From an uncultured Burkholderiales bacterium (lineage in GTDB: Bacteria; Pseudomonadota; Gammaproteobacteria; Burkholderiales; Burkholderiaceae_C): 46,201 bases of DNA. Location: positions 1-46,201 of the forward strand of contig CAIZIT010000008.1 in the NCBI GenBank assembly GCA_903933115.1, read 5' to 3'. Made by a program: the position numbers and the translations under genes. Within the stretch, counting starts at the first letter, position 1. Every line of letters starts with the position of its first letter. This document shows, in pieces, positions 36,462-44,753 of this stretch. The notes below the pieces were generated by a model, which saw only the letters and a list, made by a program, of their open reading frames with translations, was not told the DNA's origin and searched no databases.

Positions 36462-36893
36462 TTGTCACAATCCAATAATAAAATCAAAAACGCACTCTTT
36501 GAGCACCTCCAGCACGAAGTCTATTGCCGCTTGGGCGTCTCGCCTTTGCACGGTATCGGTGTCTTTGCCTTGCGAGCCATCCCCAAAGGCGTGAACCCTT
36601 TAAAGAGTTGGCTCAAGAACAAAGAAATCAAGTTCAGCCACGAAGAGATCAAACAACTGCCCAAAAGCGTGCAAAAACAAATCAAATTGTTTTGCTACTA
36701 TGACAAAAAGGCGGTTGAAATACCCGTCATGGGCATGAACACCATGGACATGGCGATTTTCCTCAATCACTCCAAGAAACCCAACATCAAGATGAAAAAG
36801 GATGGCACCTTCATCAGCATCAGGGCGATCAAAATGGGTGAAGAGGTGACCATGGACTATGACCACAGTTTTGGAGAGACGCATATTTTTTAA
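36462..36893 (+). CDS. Small SET-domain protein, putative lysine methyltransferase
   Basis: The 143-residue product is little more than a SET domain: HGIGVFALRAIPKG (30-43) for S-adenosylmethionine binding, FLNHSKKPN (100-108) forming the pseudoknot strand, and GEEVTMDYDHSF (126-137) with the catalytic tyrosine Y133. It lacks post-SET cysteines. The start is TTG at 36462 with AGGAG 8 nt upstream; I see no better ATG. Bacterial SET proteins methylate lysines on various proteins, but the target here is unknown. It is a single gene ending in an intrinsic terminator. Confidence 0.82.
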   Translation: MSQSNNKIKNALFEHLQHEVYCRLGVSPLHGIGVFALRAIPKGVNPLKSWLKNKEIKFSHEEIKQLPKSVQKQIKLFCYYDKKAVEIPVMGMNTMDMAIFLNHSKKPNIKMKKDGTFISIRAIKMGEEVTMDYDHSFGETHIF

Positions 36894-36918
36894 AGTGCGC
36901 GCCAGCTAGGAACAAACA

Positions 36919-36942
36919 AAAAGGACCTCAGGGTCCTTTTTT
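36919..36942 (+). terminator. Intrinsic terminator after the SET-domain gene
   Basis: AAAAGGACC pairs with GGTCCTTTT around TCAG, followed by six T in total. The A-run on the other side makes it potentially bidirectional, serving the convergent minus-strand pair that ends at 37010 as well. Confidence 0.88.
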
Positions 36943-37009
36943 ATTGGGTCATGAACGAGAGGAGAAGTCGCTGATTTGCTGACTCATGCTCACGAAAGTT
37001 CAAGAAAGT

Positions 37010-37894
37010 TCAAGACGTGGGTTTTTTCATCATGTGCTCAGGACGGTAAATCTGGTTCCAGTCCTCGGTCTTGAAGTCCGTGTGCAGGGGTGAGGTGCTG
37101 TCCAAAGCCAAAGGATGGTCCAACGGGGTGACCGCCACCGCATAAATGGGCTCAAAGTCGGTCACGAAGAGGGACTTATAACCATAGTCATCAACGGGAC
37201 CCAAATTGTAATAACGGTAACCATTCTCACTGGCCCACTTACAGACCAAGAAACAAGCATAAATACCGGGGGATCGATTTTTGAAGGCCCGGTTCCACTG
37301 ACAAAAGCTGCCGTAGACCTGGCTGTATTGAGGCAACAAAACCGACACGTCGGTCAAGACCAACTCACCTTGGTCGTCATGAACTTGAATCACCAACAAA
37401 TCAAGTGCTTGGATGTAGTCCAAGAAGCCCTCGACCTCTTTGTCATCAATGTAGTAGTTGGCAAAATGGTCACCACCCATTTCAAACAAATCATCCAAGG
37501 TGAGATCCTTACCCGCGACAACCTCTACAGAGTGTTCAAAGCGTCGGTATTGCTTTTGAATTTCCCTGAACTTGCGCTCTCGCCGCTCTTCGTTCCAAAA
37601 CCCAGGTGTCGTGACGTCGACCATGCCATAACGGTCGTTGATCGGCACGCCAAATCGACTGTCGGGTGGCACCGCATAGACAATGAACGGTTTTGGTGCA
37701 TCAGCAAGCATTTCCTCCGTCACATCAATGTAGGGGCACAGGGCGTCCCAACGGCTGGTGTAATACAAAATATCGTTGTGATCGCTCTCAACGTATAAAT
37801 TCTCCCGGGTCCAGCTCTGGTGACCAAGTCGCTTGATGACGGGTTGTTCAGTCTCGTTGTCAAAGTAGTGCGTTTCAGCAGAAGAGCCATCCAT
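37010..37894 (-). CDS. GNAT-fold protein resembling arginyl-tRNA-protein transferase C-domain
   Basis: I do not recognise a named family with certainty. The 294-residue protein has a carboxy-terminal half that reads like the acyl-transfer domain of Ate1/Bpt aminoacyl-transferases. Residues 209-244 (PGIYACFLVCKWASENGYRYY, then NLGP, then YGYKSLFV) follow the 'short helix, then Y-x-LG, then YK' pattern of that fold. It lacks the amino-terminal cysteine motif of Ate1. Its start overlaps by one base the stop of a CxxCxxCC cysteine-cluster gene (TAATG at 37892-37896), so the two are tightly coupled. A split transferase is one possible reading. A general GNAT acetyltransferase is the alternative. 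Confidence 0.5.
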   Translation of the reverse strand: MDGSSAETHYFDNETEQPVIKRLGHQSWTRENLYVESDHNDILYYTSRWDALCPYIDVTEEMLADAPKPFIVYAVPPDSRFGVPINDRYGMVDVTTPGFWNEERRERKFREIQKQYRRFEHSVEVVAGKDLTLDDLFEMGGDHFANYYIDDKEVEGFLDYIQALDLLVIQVHDDQGELVLTDVSVLLPQYSQVYGSFCQWNRAFKNRSPGIYACFLVCKWASENGYRYYNLGPVDDYGYKSLFVTDFEPIYAVAVTPLDHPLALDSTSPLHTDFKTEDWNQIYRPEHMMKKPTS

Positions 37895-38331
37895 TATTTT
37901 TGCCCAATCTTGTTTTGGTGGGGAAGCTTTTTGATCTCAAAGTAATTGCGATCGATCTCGAAGTTGTTGCTCAAAAACTGAGGATCTTGCAATTCCAGCT
38001 GAGCAATAGATGCTTGGATGCCTTTGAAGTGATCTTGAGCTTCACTGCCAGGAACCTTCAGTTGCTTGATGTAAGTGGGCATCACGGGACAGTCGGTGTC
38101 ATAGTGATAGGTTTTTTTCCCTGGGTTGTAGACCAAAGGATAAAGAAAACAAGAAAAAGGCTTATCGGGACCCAGTGTGCAGCCCTGGTCACCTAAATGA
38201 GGACAGTTGGTTTCAACACAAACACTGCCCAGCTTGTGTTGTTCTTGGGTTGTTAACGTGATTTCCAGAGCAGGAAATCCAGGGGTCACATTACAGCAAC
38301 GTTTGCAAGTTGAACAATGATCAAACAACAA
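37894..38331 (-). CDS. YkgJ-family CxxCxxCC cysteine-cluster protein
   Basis: The 145-residue protein has the family signature at its start, C6-x2-C9-x2-C12-C13 (CSTCKRCC). More cysteines follow at about 38-51 (CVETNCPHLGDQGC) and in FSCFLYPL and CPVM. The domain is thought to bind zinc, iron or an Fe-S cluster. The start is a TTG at 38331 (another TTG is one codon earlier); an in-frame TAA sits just before, so there is no longer form. It is translationally coupled to the transferase-like gene downstream, which suggests a joint protein- or RNA-modifying function. Molecular role unknown. Confidence 0.78.
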   Translation of the reverse strand: MLFDHCSTCKRCCNVTPGFPALEITLTTQEQHKLGSVCVETNCPHLGDQGCTLGPDKPFSCFLYPLVYNPGKKTYHYDTDCPVMPTYIKQLKVPGSEAQDHFKGIQASIAQLELQDPQFLSNNFEIDRNYFEIKKLPHQNKIGQK

Positions 38332-38620
38332 TTAAATTCACCATCAGTCCCGATTGAGAGTAGTCAGCAATACAAAAATCATGCACTAAAAAAACGCGTT
38401 GATTCAAAGGTCATGTGAACGCATGAAAACACTATGCTTGGTGCGAAGTTTATATCAGTTTGAAACTTTTTTTATTTTTATTGAAAAATGATTTATCGAT
38501 CCCTCTCAAGAAGCATTCTTGATCGTTAATTTTATCTGTACTTTGGCTTTTATAAAAGCGTCTGTTCTTGATGAAGCATTTTGGAAAACAGCTTTTGTAA
38601 ATGGGTTTAAACTACCCCCC
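38332..38620. other. AT-rich divergent intergenic region
   Basis: This 289-nt stretch separates the cysteine-cluster gene from the Nudix gene and is clearly richer in A and T than its neighbours. It presumably contains both promoters (for example around TTGAAA at 38460 and the T-rich run 38466-38480). A TTG-started extension of the Nudix frame from 38519 exists but has no family similarity. Confidence 0.5.
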
Positions 38621-39169
38621 ATGAACAATCGCCCTCTCATCAAATACTGCAAGCTTTGTGGTGAATCGGTCAGCTACAAAATACCCACCGATGGTGACAC
38701 CAACACTCGAGCCATTTGCAATGGTTGCTCCAGCGTGCATTACGAAAATCCCCTCAACGTAGTGGGAACCCTACCCATTTGGGGTGATCAAGTCTTGTTA
38801 TGCAAACGCAACATTGAGCCCCGAAAGGGCCTGTGGACACTGCCAGCGGGCTTCATGGAGCTTGGAGAAACGCTTGAGCAAGGTGCAGCAAGAGAGACTG
38901 TCGAAGAGGCAGGAGCTAGTTTTAAACTGCTCGACTTGTTCACCATCACAAGCGTGGTCTATGTTGGACAGGTGCACTTTTATTACCTCGCCGAGCTCGA
39001 ACACCTTGAGTTCAATCCGGGTCACGAAACCCAAGAGGTGCGGCTCTTCTCGGAAAGCGAGATCCCCTGGGATGAACTTGCCTTCAAAACGGTCAAAGAG
39101 ACATTGAAGTGTTATTTTTCAGACAGGGCCTCCAAAGTATTTCCCCTGCACCATATCGATCTGCACTGA
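38621..39169 (+). CDS. Nudix hydrolase with amino-terminal zinc ribbon
   Basis: The 182-residue protein starts with a zinc-ribbon (C10, C13, C33, C36), followed by a Nudix domain with a complete GX5EX7REUXEEXGU box at residues 77-99 (GFMELGETLEQGAARETVEE, then AGA). The layout recalls NudC-like NADH pyrophosphatases and ADP-ribose or nucleotide pyrophosphatases. The exact nucleotide substrate is open. ATG 38621 is the best start, although no strong ribosome-binding sequence precedes it. It is divergent from the cysteine-cluster/transferase pair. Confidence 0.88.
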   Translation: MNNRPLIKYCKLCGESVSYKIPTDGDTNTRAICNGCSSVHYENPLNVVGTLPIWGDQVLLCKRNIEPRKGLWTLPAGFMELGETLEQGAARETVEEAGASFKLLDLFTITSVVYVGQVHFYYLAELEHLEFNPGHETQEVRLFSESEIPWDELAFKTVKETLKCYFSDRASKVFPLHHIDLH

Positions 39170-39335
39170 GTAAAACACCCCCAGTTGACCCGCTTAAAAG
39201 GGGTCTGAAACGTGAACCAAGTCTGGACTGTAAGCCCGGGCTTTAATGGCCAGAGGAACGCTCATCATGGGCCATGCCCTTCCAAGCAACTCAACTTGGT
39301 ATTTGGGCGCCCTCTTTTACCCACTTCAAGGCTTC

Positions 39336-40322
39336 CTAGGAAGGTTGGCCTTCAAGCTTTTTGACAAAGGCCGACCTCAACACACTCGCGCACAAATCCA
39401 CGGCAGTATTGGCCTCATCCAAGATTCGACCCATGGTGATGAAGCCATGAATTTGGCGTGCAAAATTGACCACCTGGACGGGAACCTGTGATGCTGACAA
39501 CTTGTTGGCATAGGCAAGCCCCTCATCGTGCAAAGGATCAAATCCTGCCAACACAATCAAAGCAGGTGGCAAGCCCTCGTGGCTTGGCGCCAAAAGTGGA
39601 GAAGCTCTCCAATCGGCATACGTTTTCGGATCCGGCATGTAATTGCCCCTGAACCACTCAATGGCTTGTCGGGTGAGCAAATAGCCTTTGCCCCTTTTGG
39701 CATGTGAGGGGTGGGTGCACAGCATATCGGTGGCGGGGTAAATCAACAACTGAAAACAAGGCCGAATGGGCGAGTCTTTCAAGGCCAGGCATGCTGCAGC
39801 AGCCAAATTGCCCCCCGCACTGTCGCCGCCTAGCGCGATTCTCGAGCGATCAATCCCAAACGCCTCGTCTTTGGAGCGCGCTTCTAACCACTGAAAGGCC
39901 GACAGCGCATCTTCAAAAGCCGCAGGAAAAGGCGCCTCTGGCCCCAAACGATAGTCCACCGAAAAGACCGCACAACCCGCACTCTCTGTGAGTGCGCGGC
40001 ACAAGACGTCATGGGTATCGATGTCTCCAATGGTCCAGCCCCCACCATGGAAATAAATCAGTGCTGGACTGAGCTGCTCTCCTTGATGACCTTGGCGCAA
40101 TGCATGGGCGCTTTGAGGGCGGTACTCACGAATTTTCAAGGCATGCGTGCCCAAATCCACCAAGTGATCACTGACCCGAGCAACGGGCAAGGGGTCGGGC
40201 TGAGAAAAGCCCTTTCGACTGAGGTAGGCATGGCGAGCCTCGGTGGGCGTCTGGGTGTTCACGGCAGGGACACCGTACTCGAGCATCAACTTTAAAAGTC
40301 CATTGGCTTGTGGATCTAACAT
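39336..40322 (-). CDS. Alpha/beta hydrolase, hormone-sensitive-lipase family esterase
   Basis: The 328-residue enzyme has the oxyanion-hole motif HGGGW (92-96), the nucleophile motif GDSAGG with S168, D262 (GFDPLHDEG) and H292 (RQIHGF), completing a catalytic triad. Family members cleave short- to medium-chain carboxylic esters. No signal peptide is visible, so it is probably cytoplasmic. It has no clear operon partners. Confidence 0.9.
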   Translation of the reverse strand: MLDPQANGLLKLMLEYGVPAVNTQTPTEARHAYLSRKGFSQPDPLPVARVSDHLVDLGTHALKIREYRPQSAHALRQGHQGEQLSPALIYFHGGGWTIGDIDTHDVLCRALTESAGCAVFSVDYRLGPEAPFPAAFEDALSAFQWLEARSKDEAFGIDRSRIALGGDSAGGNLAAAACLALKDSPIRPCFQLLIYPATDMLCTHPSHAKRGKGYLLTRQAIEWFRGNYMPDPKTYADWRASPLLAPSHEGLPPALIVLAGFDPLHDEGLAYANKLSASQVPVQVVNFARQIHGFITMGRILDEANTAVDLCASVLRSAFVKKLEGQPS

Positions 40323-40719
40323 CTTCTATGAACCCCTCTCAACGATGCGACTTGAACAAAAAAAAACGCTGGGGTCAATTTTGAAATTTGTCTTGATCTT
40401 CAACCACTCGCGCTCTAGAAGTCTATTGTAATGAAAGGTGCTTTTTGTCCTAAAAGACTGAGCCGCTTGGCGCCCCCCCGAGAAAACCCTTCAAGCGTAG
40501 GGGCTGACAGGCCCAGACAAAACCCTGGACCAGGCGTGTTTTACCCATTGCAAAAAATCACAAAATAGAGAGAATGCAAAGGCTTCATGCTCTTTAAAGA
40601 GCTCGCAGCTTTCTCCACCCAAGCGCTGCGAAGCCAAGGCTTTCACAACACGCCAGCGATGCGAAAGAGTTCGGGTTGGCAATATTTTCGAATCGAACCA
40701 AAAAACAAGGGGACCCAAG
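40323..40719. other. Divergent intergenic region before the iorA-like gene
   Basis: No gene is evident in this 397-nt stretch. It contains a run of seven C at 40473-40479 and a 14-bp perfect palindrome GCTCTTTAAAGAGC at 40589-40602, which could be an operator for the molybdenum hydroxylase genes. AAGGGGA at 40707-40713 is the ribosome-binding sequence of the gene at 40720. I could not assign promoter elements with confidence. Confidence 0.5.
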
Positions 40720-41373
40720 ATGATGAATTTACAAATTAATGGTCATAAAAACGCTGTAGACGTTGAACCAGAGATGCCCCTGCTTTGGGTGCTGCGAGAT
40801 GAGATCGGTTTAACGGGCACCAAATACGGCTGTGGTGTTGCGCAGTGCGGTGCTTGCACCGTGCTGATCGATGGCGCGCCGGTCAGGTCTTGCTCTTTCC
40901 CCGTCGGCGCGGCCACGGGTAAAAACATCACCACCATTGAGGGCTTGTCGCCTGACTCCAGTCATCCCGTTCAATTGGCTTGGAAGGCCCTGGATGTTCC
41001 CCAATGCGGCTACTGCCAATCGGGACAAATTTTGGCTGCAGCAGCCCTTTTAAAGCGCAACCCCAAGCCCACCGATCAAGACATCGATGAGGCCATGACC
41101 AACATTTGTCGATGCGGCTCTTACCGTCGCATCCGAGCTGGCATTCACCAAGCGGCCAAGACCGGCAAAGGCATTCCTTCGGTCATTCACATGAGCGAGG
41201 CGGCTCAGGGCGATGGCGCTTCATTGGCCAGCGCTTCCGCTTCAACCATTTCTGGCGCTGCAGCGACTGTGGCCAGTGCTCAACCCCACCACGATCACCA
41301 CCATGAGAGCTCACTGAGCCCTGATGCATGTGCCATGGGCGGCTGCTGCTCCCCCATCAATGGCCAAGCGTAA
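40720..41373 (+). CDS. Molybdenum hydroxylase [2Fe-2S] subunit (IorA-like)
   Basis: The 217-residue protein has the two-cluster layout of the xanthine oxidase family: plant-type C38, C43, C46 and C58 ([12 protein letters not shown]), then C96, C99, C130 and C132 (CGYCQSG and [10 protein letters not shown]). It carries electrons from the molybdenum site of the partner subunit. The first 150 residues are standard; the remaining 67 are an alanine/serine-rich extension with a histidine cluster (HHDHHH around residue 193) and a final cysteine pair (GGCCSP). The function of that tail is unknown. It forms an operon with the gene at 41390. Confidence 0.9.
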   Translation: MMNLQINGHKNAVDVEPEMPLLWVLRDEIGLTGTKYGCGVAQCGACTVLIDGAPVRSCSFPVGAATGKNITTIEGLSPDSSHPVQLAWKALDVPQCGYCQSGQILAAAALLKRNPKPTDQDIDEAMTNICRCGSYRRIRAGIHQAAKTGKGIPSVIHMSEAAQGDGASLASASASTISGAAATVASAQPHHDHHHESSLSPDACAMGGCCSPINGQA

Positions 41374-41389
41374 CCCAAGGAGACACCCC

Positions 41390-43612
41390 ATGAACAACAT
41401 ACAAAGCTCCAAAACCAATTCCTCGCCCTTGTCTCGCCGCGCCTTCTTGATAAGTTCCGCCGCCGCAACGGGCGCACTGAGCGTGGGCTTTCACGTGCCC
41501 TCGCTTGCTCAAACGGCAACAAAACCTGCAACTGTATCTGGGGCAGGTTCGGCCGTTGAGGTGAACGCTTGGGTGGTGATCCAACCCAACGATGAGTGCA
41601 TCATCAAAATTGCCAGGGCCGAAATGGGTCAAGGCACCAGCACAGGCTTGGCACAACTCGTGGCCGAGGAGCTCGAGTGCGATTGGCAAAAGGTCAAAAT
41701 TCAACACATCACACCCGGTGAGAATTTGGCAAGAAAGCGGGTCTGGCGCAACATGGCCACGGGTGGCTCTAGAGGAATCCGAGAGTCACAAGAGTATGTG
41801 CGACAAGGCGGTGCAGCTGCACGCGTGATGCTCATGCAAGCAGCGGCAAAGACTTGGTCTGCCTCGGTTGGGGATTTAAAGGTCAGTAAGGGAGTGATCA
41901 CTCACTTGCCCACAGGCAAAACATTGCGTTATGGCCAAGTTTGCACCTTGGCCGCAACACTTCCTCCACCCGATGTGGGCACCATCACCTTAAAGCCCCC
42001 CCATTTGTGGACCATTGCTGGCAAACCCCTTAAGCGCTTGGACACAGCTCAAAAAGTGAACGGCTCTTTGAAATACGCCATTGACTATCGACCCGCAGAC
42101 ATTTTGTTTGCTGCGGTCAAGATTGCACCTGTATTTGAAAGCACCATCAAATCTTTCGATGCCACAGAGACGCTCAAGCGACGCGGCATCAAGAAGGTGG
42201 TTCGCATTGACGACAGCACCATTGCCGTGGTCGCTGACAATTGGTGGCGTGCCAAAACAGCGCTCGAAGCCATGCCGATCACTTATGAGGAAGGCGAGAA
42301 TGCGAAGGTCAACAGCCAAAGCATTGCACAACACCTGACGGAGGGGTTGACCTCTGACAAGAATGTGTTTGCAGATACCAATGTTGGTAAATTTTCTGAA
42401 GCCTTTGAAAGTGCAAGCCGAAAGGTCGAATCGGTCTACAGCACTCCATTCGTCACCCATGCTTGCATGGAGCCGATGAATTGCACGGTTCGCTACACAC
42501 CTGAAAAAGCAGAGGCTTGGGTTCCCACACAAAATGCAGAAGCGGCCCTGGCCGCCTTGGCCGATGCCAGTGGCTTGCCTGCAGAGAAATGCGAGGCTTA
42601 CAACCACACCTTGGGTGGAGGCTTTGGCAGACGAGGGGGACCCCAAGACTACGTTCGATACGCCACCATTGTGGCCAAAGAGTTCCCTGGTCGACCCGTC
42701 AAAGTTTTGTGGAGCCGAGAAGAGGACATGACCCACGACATCTTCAGACCCATTGGATTGTGTAAACTCCAAGCGGGTCTCGATGCCAAGGGCAACCTCA
42801 CGGCCTTGAGCTTGAGGGTATCGGGCCAGTCCATCAATGCTTACTTGGCACCGCACAACATCACCGACGGCAAGGACCGCCGACAGCTGCAAGGCTATTG
42901 GCCCGAACCCGGAGATGCACAAATGGGCTACTCGGTGCCCAACATGAAGATTGAGTACGCCATGCGCAACACCCACGTCCCCGTGGGTCCGTGGAGGGGT
43001 GTGAACACCAATCAAAACGCCATCTACTTGGAGTGCTTCATGGAAGAAGTTGCCAAAGCCAGTGGCAAAGACTCCCTTGAGTTCAGGCGCTCCTTGCTGA
43101 AGACGCACCCCAAGCACCTGGGTGTGCTGAACGCAGTGGCCGACAAGGCCGGTTGGGGACGGGCGTTGCCCAAAGGGGTTTACCAAGGCATTGCGCAGTT
43201 CATGGGTTACGGCAGCTACACCGCCGCTGTGGCAGAGGTGAGCGTGACGGACGGAAAAGTCAAAGTGCATCGCTTGGTCTTGGCCACCAACTGCGGCCAT
43301 GTGGTCAATCCCGATCAAGTGGCCTCTCAAGTGGAGGGGTCTGTGGCTTATGGACTCGACTCCTTGCTGAGTGAATCCAGCGTGATGAATGGGCGCATCG
43401 TTGAGCGCAACTTTGACACCTACAAAATTGCTCGCATGGTTCAGCTGCCTAAAATTGAGACCGTTTTGGCCCCAACCTTTGATTTTTGGGGAGGCGTTGG
43501 CGAGCCCACGATTTGCGTTGTGGCGCCAGCCATTTTGAATGCCATCTACACCGCCACCGGAAAGCCCGTGAAATCGCTGCCCCTGAAGAACGCTGGACTG
43601 GAGTTGGTCTGA
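41390..43612 (+). CDS. Molybdopterin-binding aldehyde/isoquinoline oxidoreductase subunit (IorB-like)
   Basis: The 740-residue catalytic subunit starts with a twin-arginine signal (SRRAFLISSAAATGALS near residue 16), so the mature complex is exported folded, presumably carrying the signal-less [2Fe-2S] subunit with it. The molybdopterin-binding domain includes AEMGQGTSTGLAQLVAEEL, GGGFGRRGG and the late GGVGEPT segment with a catalytic glutamate. Family members hydroxylate N-heterocycles or oxidise aldehydes, and the substrate is not predictable here. ATG 41390 has AAGGAGA 8 nt upstream. No electron-accepting cytochrome or XdhC-type maturation gene is next to it. Confidence 0.9.
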   Translation: MNNIQSSKTNSSPLSRRAFLISSAAATGALSVGFHVPSLAQTATKPATVSGAGSAVEVNAWVVIQPNDECIIKIARAEMGQGTSTGLAQLVAEELECDWQKVKIQHITPGENLARKRVWRNMATGGSRGIRESQEYVRQGGAAARVMLMQAAAKTWSASVGDLKVSKGVITHLPTGKTLRYGQVCTLAATLPPPDVGTITLKPPHLWTIAGKPLKRLDTAQKVNGSLKYAIDYRPADILFAAVKIAPVFESTIKSFDATETLKRRGIKKVVRIDDSTIAVVADNWWRAKTALEAMPITYEEGENAKVNSQSIAQHLTEGLTSDKNVFADTNVGKFSEAFESASRKVESVYSTPFVTHACMEPMNCTVRYTPEKAEAWVPTQNAEAALAALADASGLPAEKCEAYNHTLGGGFGRRGGPQDYVRYATIVAKEFPGRPVKVLWSREEDMTHDIFRPIGLCKLQAGLDAKGNLTALSLRVSGQSINAYLAPHNITDGKDRRQLQGYWPEPGDAQMGYSVPNMKIEYAMRNTHVPVGPWRGVNTNQNAIYLECFMEEVAKASGKDSLEFRRSLLKTHPKHLGVLNAVADKAGWGRALPKGVYQGIAQFMGYGSYTAAVAEVSVTDGKVKVHRLVLATNCGHVVNPDQVASQVEGSVAYGLDSLLSESSVMNGRIVERNFDTYKIARMVQLPKIETVLAPTFDFWGGVGEPTICVVAPAILNAIYTATGKPVKSLPLKNAGLELV

Positions 43613-43667
43613 TCGAGGAGACCGAGGCAAGGAAGGCGGATGGTGATTGAGGAGCTTTGGCAGGAAC

Positions 43668-43699
43668 AACGGCTGACTCTTGCATGAGAGTCAGCTGTT
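43668..43699. terminator. Long hairpin downstream of the iorAB-like operon
   Basis: AACGGCTGACTCT pairs with AGAGTCAGCTGTT around TGCATG, a 13-bp stem with one G-T pair. It is 56 nt after the stop. No T-run follows, so termination may need Rho or the stem may be an mRNA-stabilising end. Confidence 0.5.
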
Positions 43700-43730
43700 G
43701 ACGGGACATGCACTTTTGTTTTACACCAAG

Positions 43731-43757
43731 CGGTTCAAACGGTTCAAACGGTTCACC
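43731..43757. repeat. Three 9-bp tandem repeats
   Basis: CGGTTCAAA occurs twice exactly and a third time as CGGTTCACC. It lies 130 nt before soxX. It could be an iterated binding site for a regulator of the sox genes, or simple slippage. Confidence 0.6.
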
Positions 43758-43884
43758 GCGTGAACTCACGCTTGATGGGTATAAATGTGCACCCCCCCCA
43801 AAGCCTGTTGAGCGGCCCAGATGACCGAAGTTCGACTTTGCACTAAACTTCGGGGTACTGGGCTCTCCTCAAGCCTTTGATGTC

Positions 43885-44280
43885 ATGAAAACGATCCTCC
43901 TACACTTCTTGGTGCTCATGTCCTTCTCAGTCTTGGCCGAGGACTTGGCTGCGAGCGCTCGTTCATCGACCCCAGAGAGCAGAGGGCTGGCCATTGTTCA
44001 AAGCCGTGAGGGGCAATGCACCCTTTGCCACAGCATGCCGAACGTCAAAGGGGTGGTGGGCAACCTCGGCCCTGCACTGGATGGTGTGGGCCTGCGTTTG
44101 AGTGAAGAGCAACTGAGGGCTCGGCTCATCGACTCGAGAAAAATCAACCCCATGACGATCATGCCCCCTTACTTTTCCACCGAGGGCTTGAGCCTCGTGG
44201 ACCCGAAGTTCTTGGGCAAAACGCTGCTGAGCGAGCGTGAGTTGGAGGACGTCTTGGCTTACCTGAAGTCTTTGCTTTGA
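43885..44280 (+). CDS. soxX: Sulfur-oxidation c-type cytochrome SoxX
   Basis: The 131-residue monoheme cytochrome has a signal peptide (MKTILLHFLVLMSFSVLAED), the heme site C45-x2-C48-H49 (CTLCHS) and a likely axial methionine at M93 (TIMPPYFS). SoxXA oxidatively joins thiosulfate to the carrier SoxYZ in the periplasm. It is the first gene of soxX-soxY-soxZ-soxA, all overlapping or nearly so. Its stop overlaps the soxY start (TGATG). Confidence 0.93.
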   Translation: MKTILLHFLVLMSFSVLAEDLAASARSSTPESRGLAIVQSREGQCTLCHSMPNVKGVVGNLGPALDGVGLRLSEEQLRARLIDSRKINPMTIMPPYFSTEGLSLVDPKFLGKTLLSERELEDVLAYLKSLL

Positions 44281-44753
44281 TGGACAACCCTATGCTTCGA
44301 CGACCACTCCTAAAGAGTGCATGGGCCATGCTCAGCCTGGGCCTTTTTCCCTTTCGCGCCAGATCTCAAAACGCAGAGCCTCAAAGCGAAGACTTTCAAA
44401 AACTCTTGGCTGCCCTCACCCAAGGCGCAAAGATTGAGCGCGGTCGCATTCAACTCACCATCCCTCGCTTGGCCGACAATGGTCACTCGGTGCCTTTGAA
44501 GATCAACGTCGACTCTGCCATGAGCGAGCGTGACCACGTGAAGATGCTGTTGATTTTGTCCCCGAGAAACCCAAGACCCTTGGTGGCCAAAATGTTCTTC
44601 TCCCCCAGATCCACCAAGATCAACCTGACCACACGGGTGAGATTGAACGGCTCGCAATCGATTTGGGTCTATGCGCAAATGTCGGACTTGACTTGGTATG
44701 CACAAAGTGCAGAGGTCGAGGTCACCGAGTCCGCTTGCCTGGATGCGTCTTGA
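44280..44753 (+). CDS. soxY: Thiosulfate-oxidation carrier SoxY, variant carboxy terminus
   Basis: The 157-residue protein has a twin-arginine-like export signal (RRPLLKSAWAMLSLGLFPF) and the SoxY beta-sandwich segments (IPRLADNGHSVPLKI, and VAKMFFSPRSTKINLTTRVR). SoxY carries the sulfur substrate on a cysteine of a swinging carboxy-terminal arm that normally reads GGCGG. Here the end is VTESACLDAS: a cysteine is present five residues from the end counting itself, but none of the flanking glycines. The start is the ATG at 44280 overlapping the soxX stop; ATG 44292 is also possible. SoxZ follows with a one-base overlap. Confidence 0.88.
   Translation: MDNPMLRRPLLKSAWAMLSLGLFPFRARSQNAEPQSEDFQKLLAALTQGAKIERGRIQLTIPRLADNGHSVPLKINVDSAMSERDHVKMLLILSPRNPRPLVAKMFFSPRSTKINLTTRVRLNGSQSIWVYAQMSDLTWYAQSAEVEVTESACLDAS

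Noticed and set aside
38519-38620. TTG-started extension of the Nudix protein by 34 residues
   Set aside because: The extension has no similarity to the family, lies in AT-rich intergenic DNA, and the zinc-ribbon start fits the ATG at 38621.
41990-43669. Open frame of about 560 codons on the minus strand
   Set aside because: It is a shadow of the IorB-like gene; composition is that of reverse-strand codons.
43792-43799. Eight-C run before soxX as a phase-variation tract
   Set aside because: It is non-coding and about 85 nt from the start; similar C runs occur elsewhere (40473-40479), so it may be ordinary for this genome.
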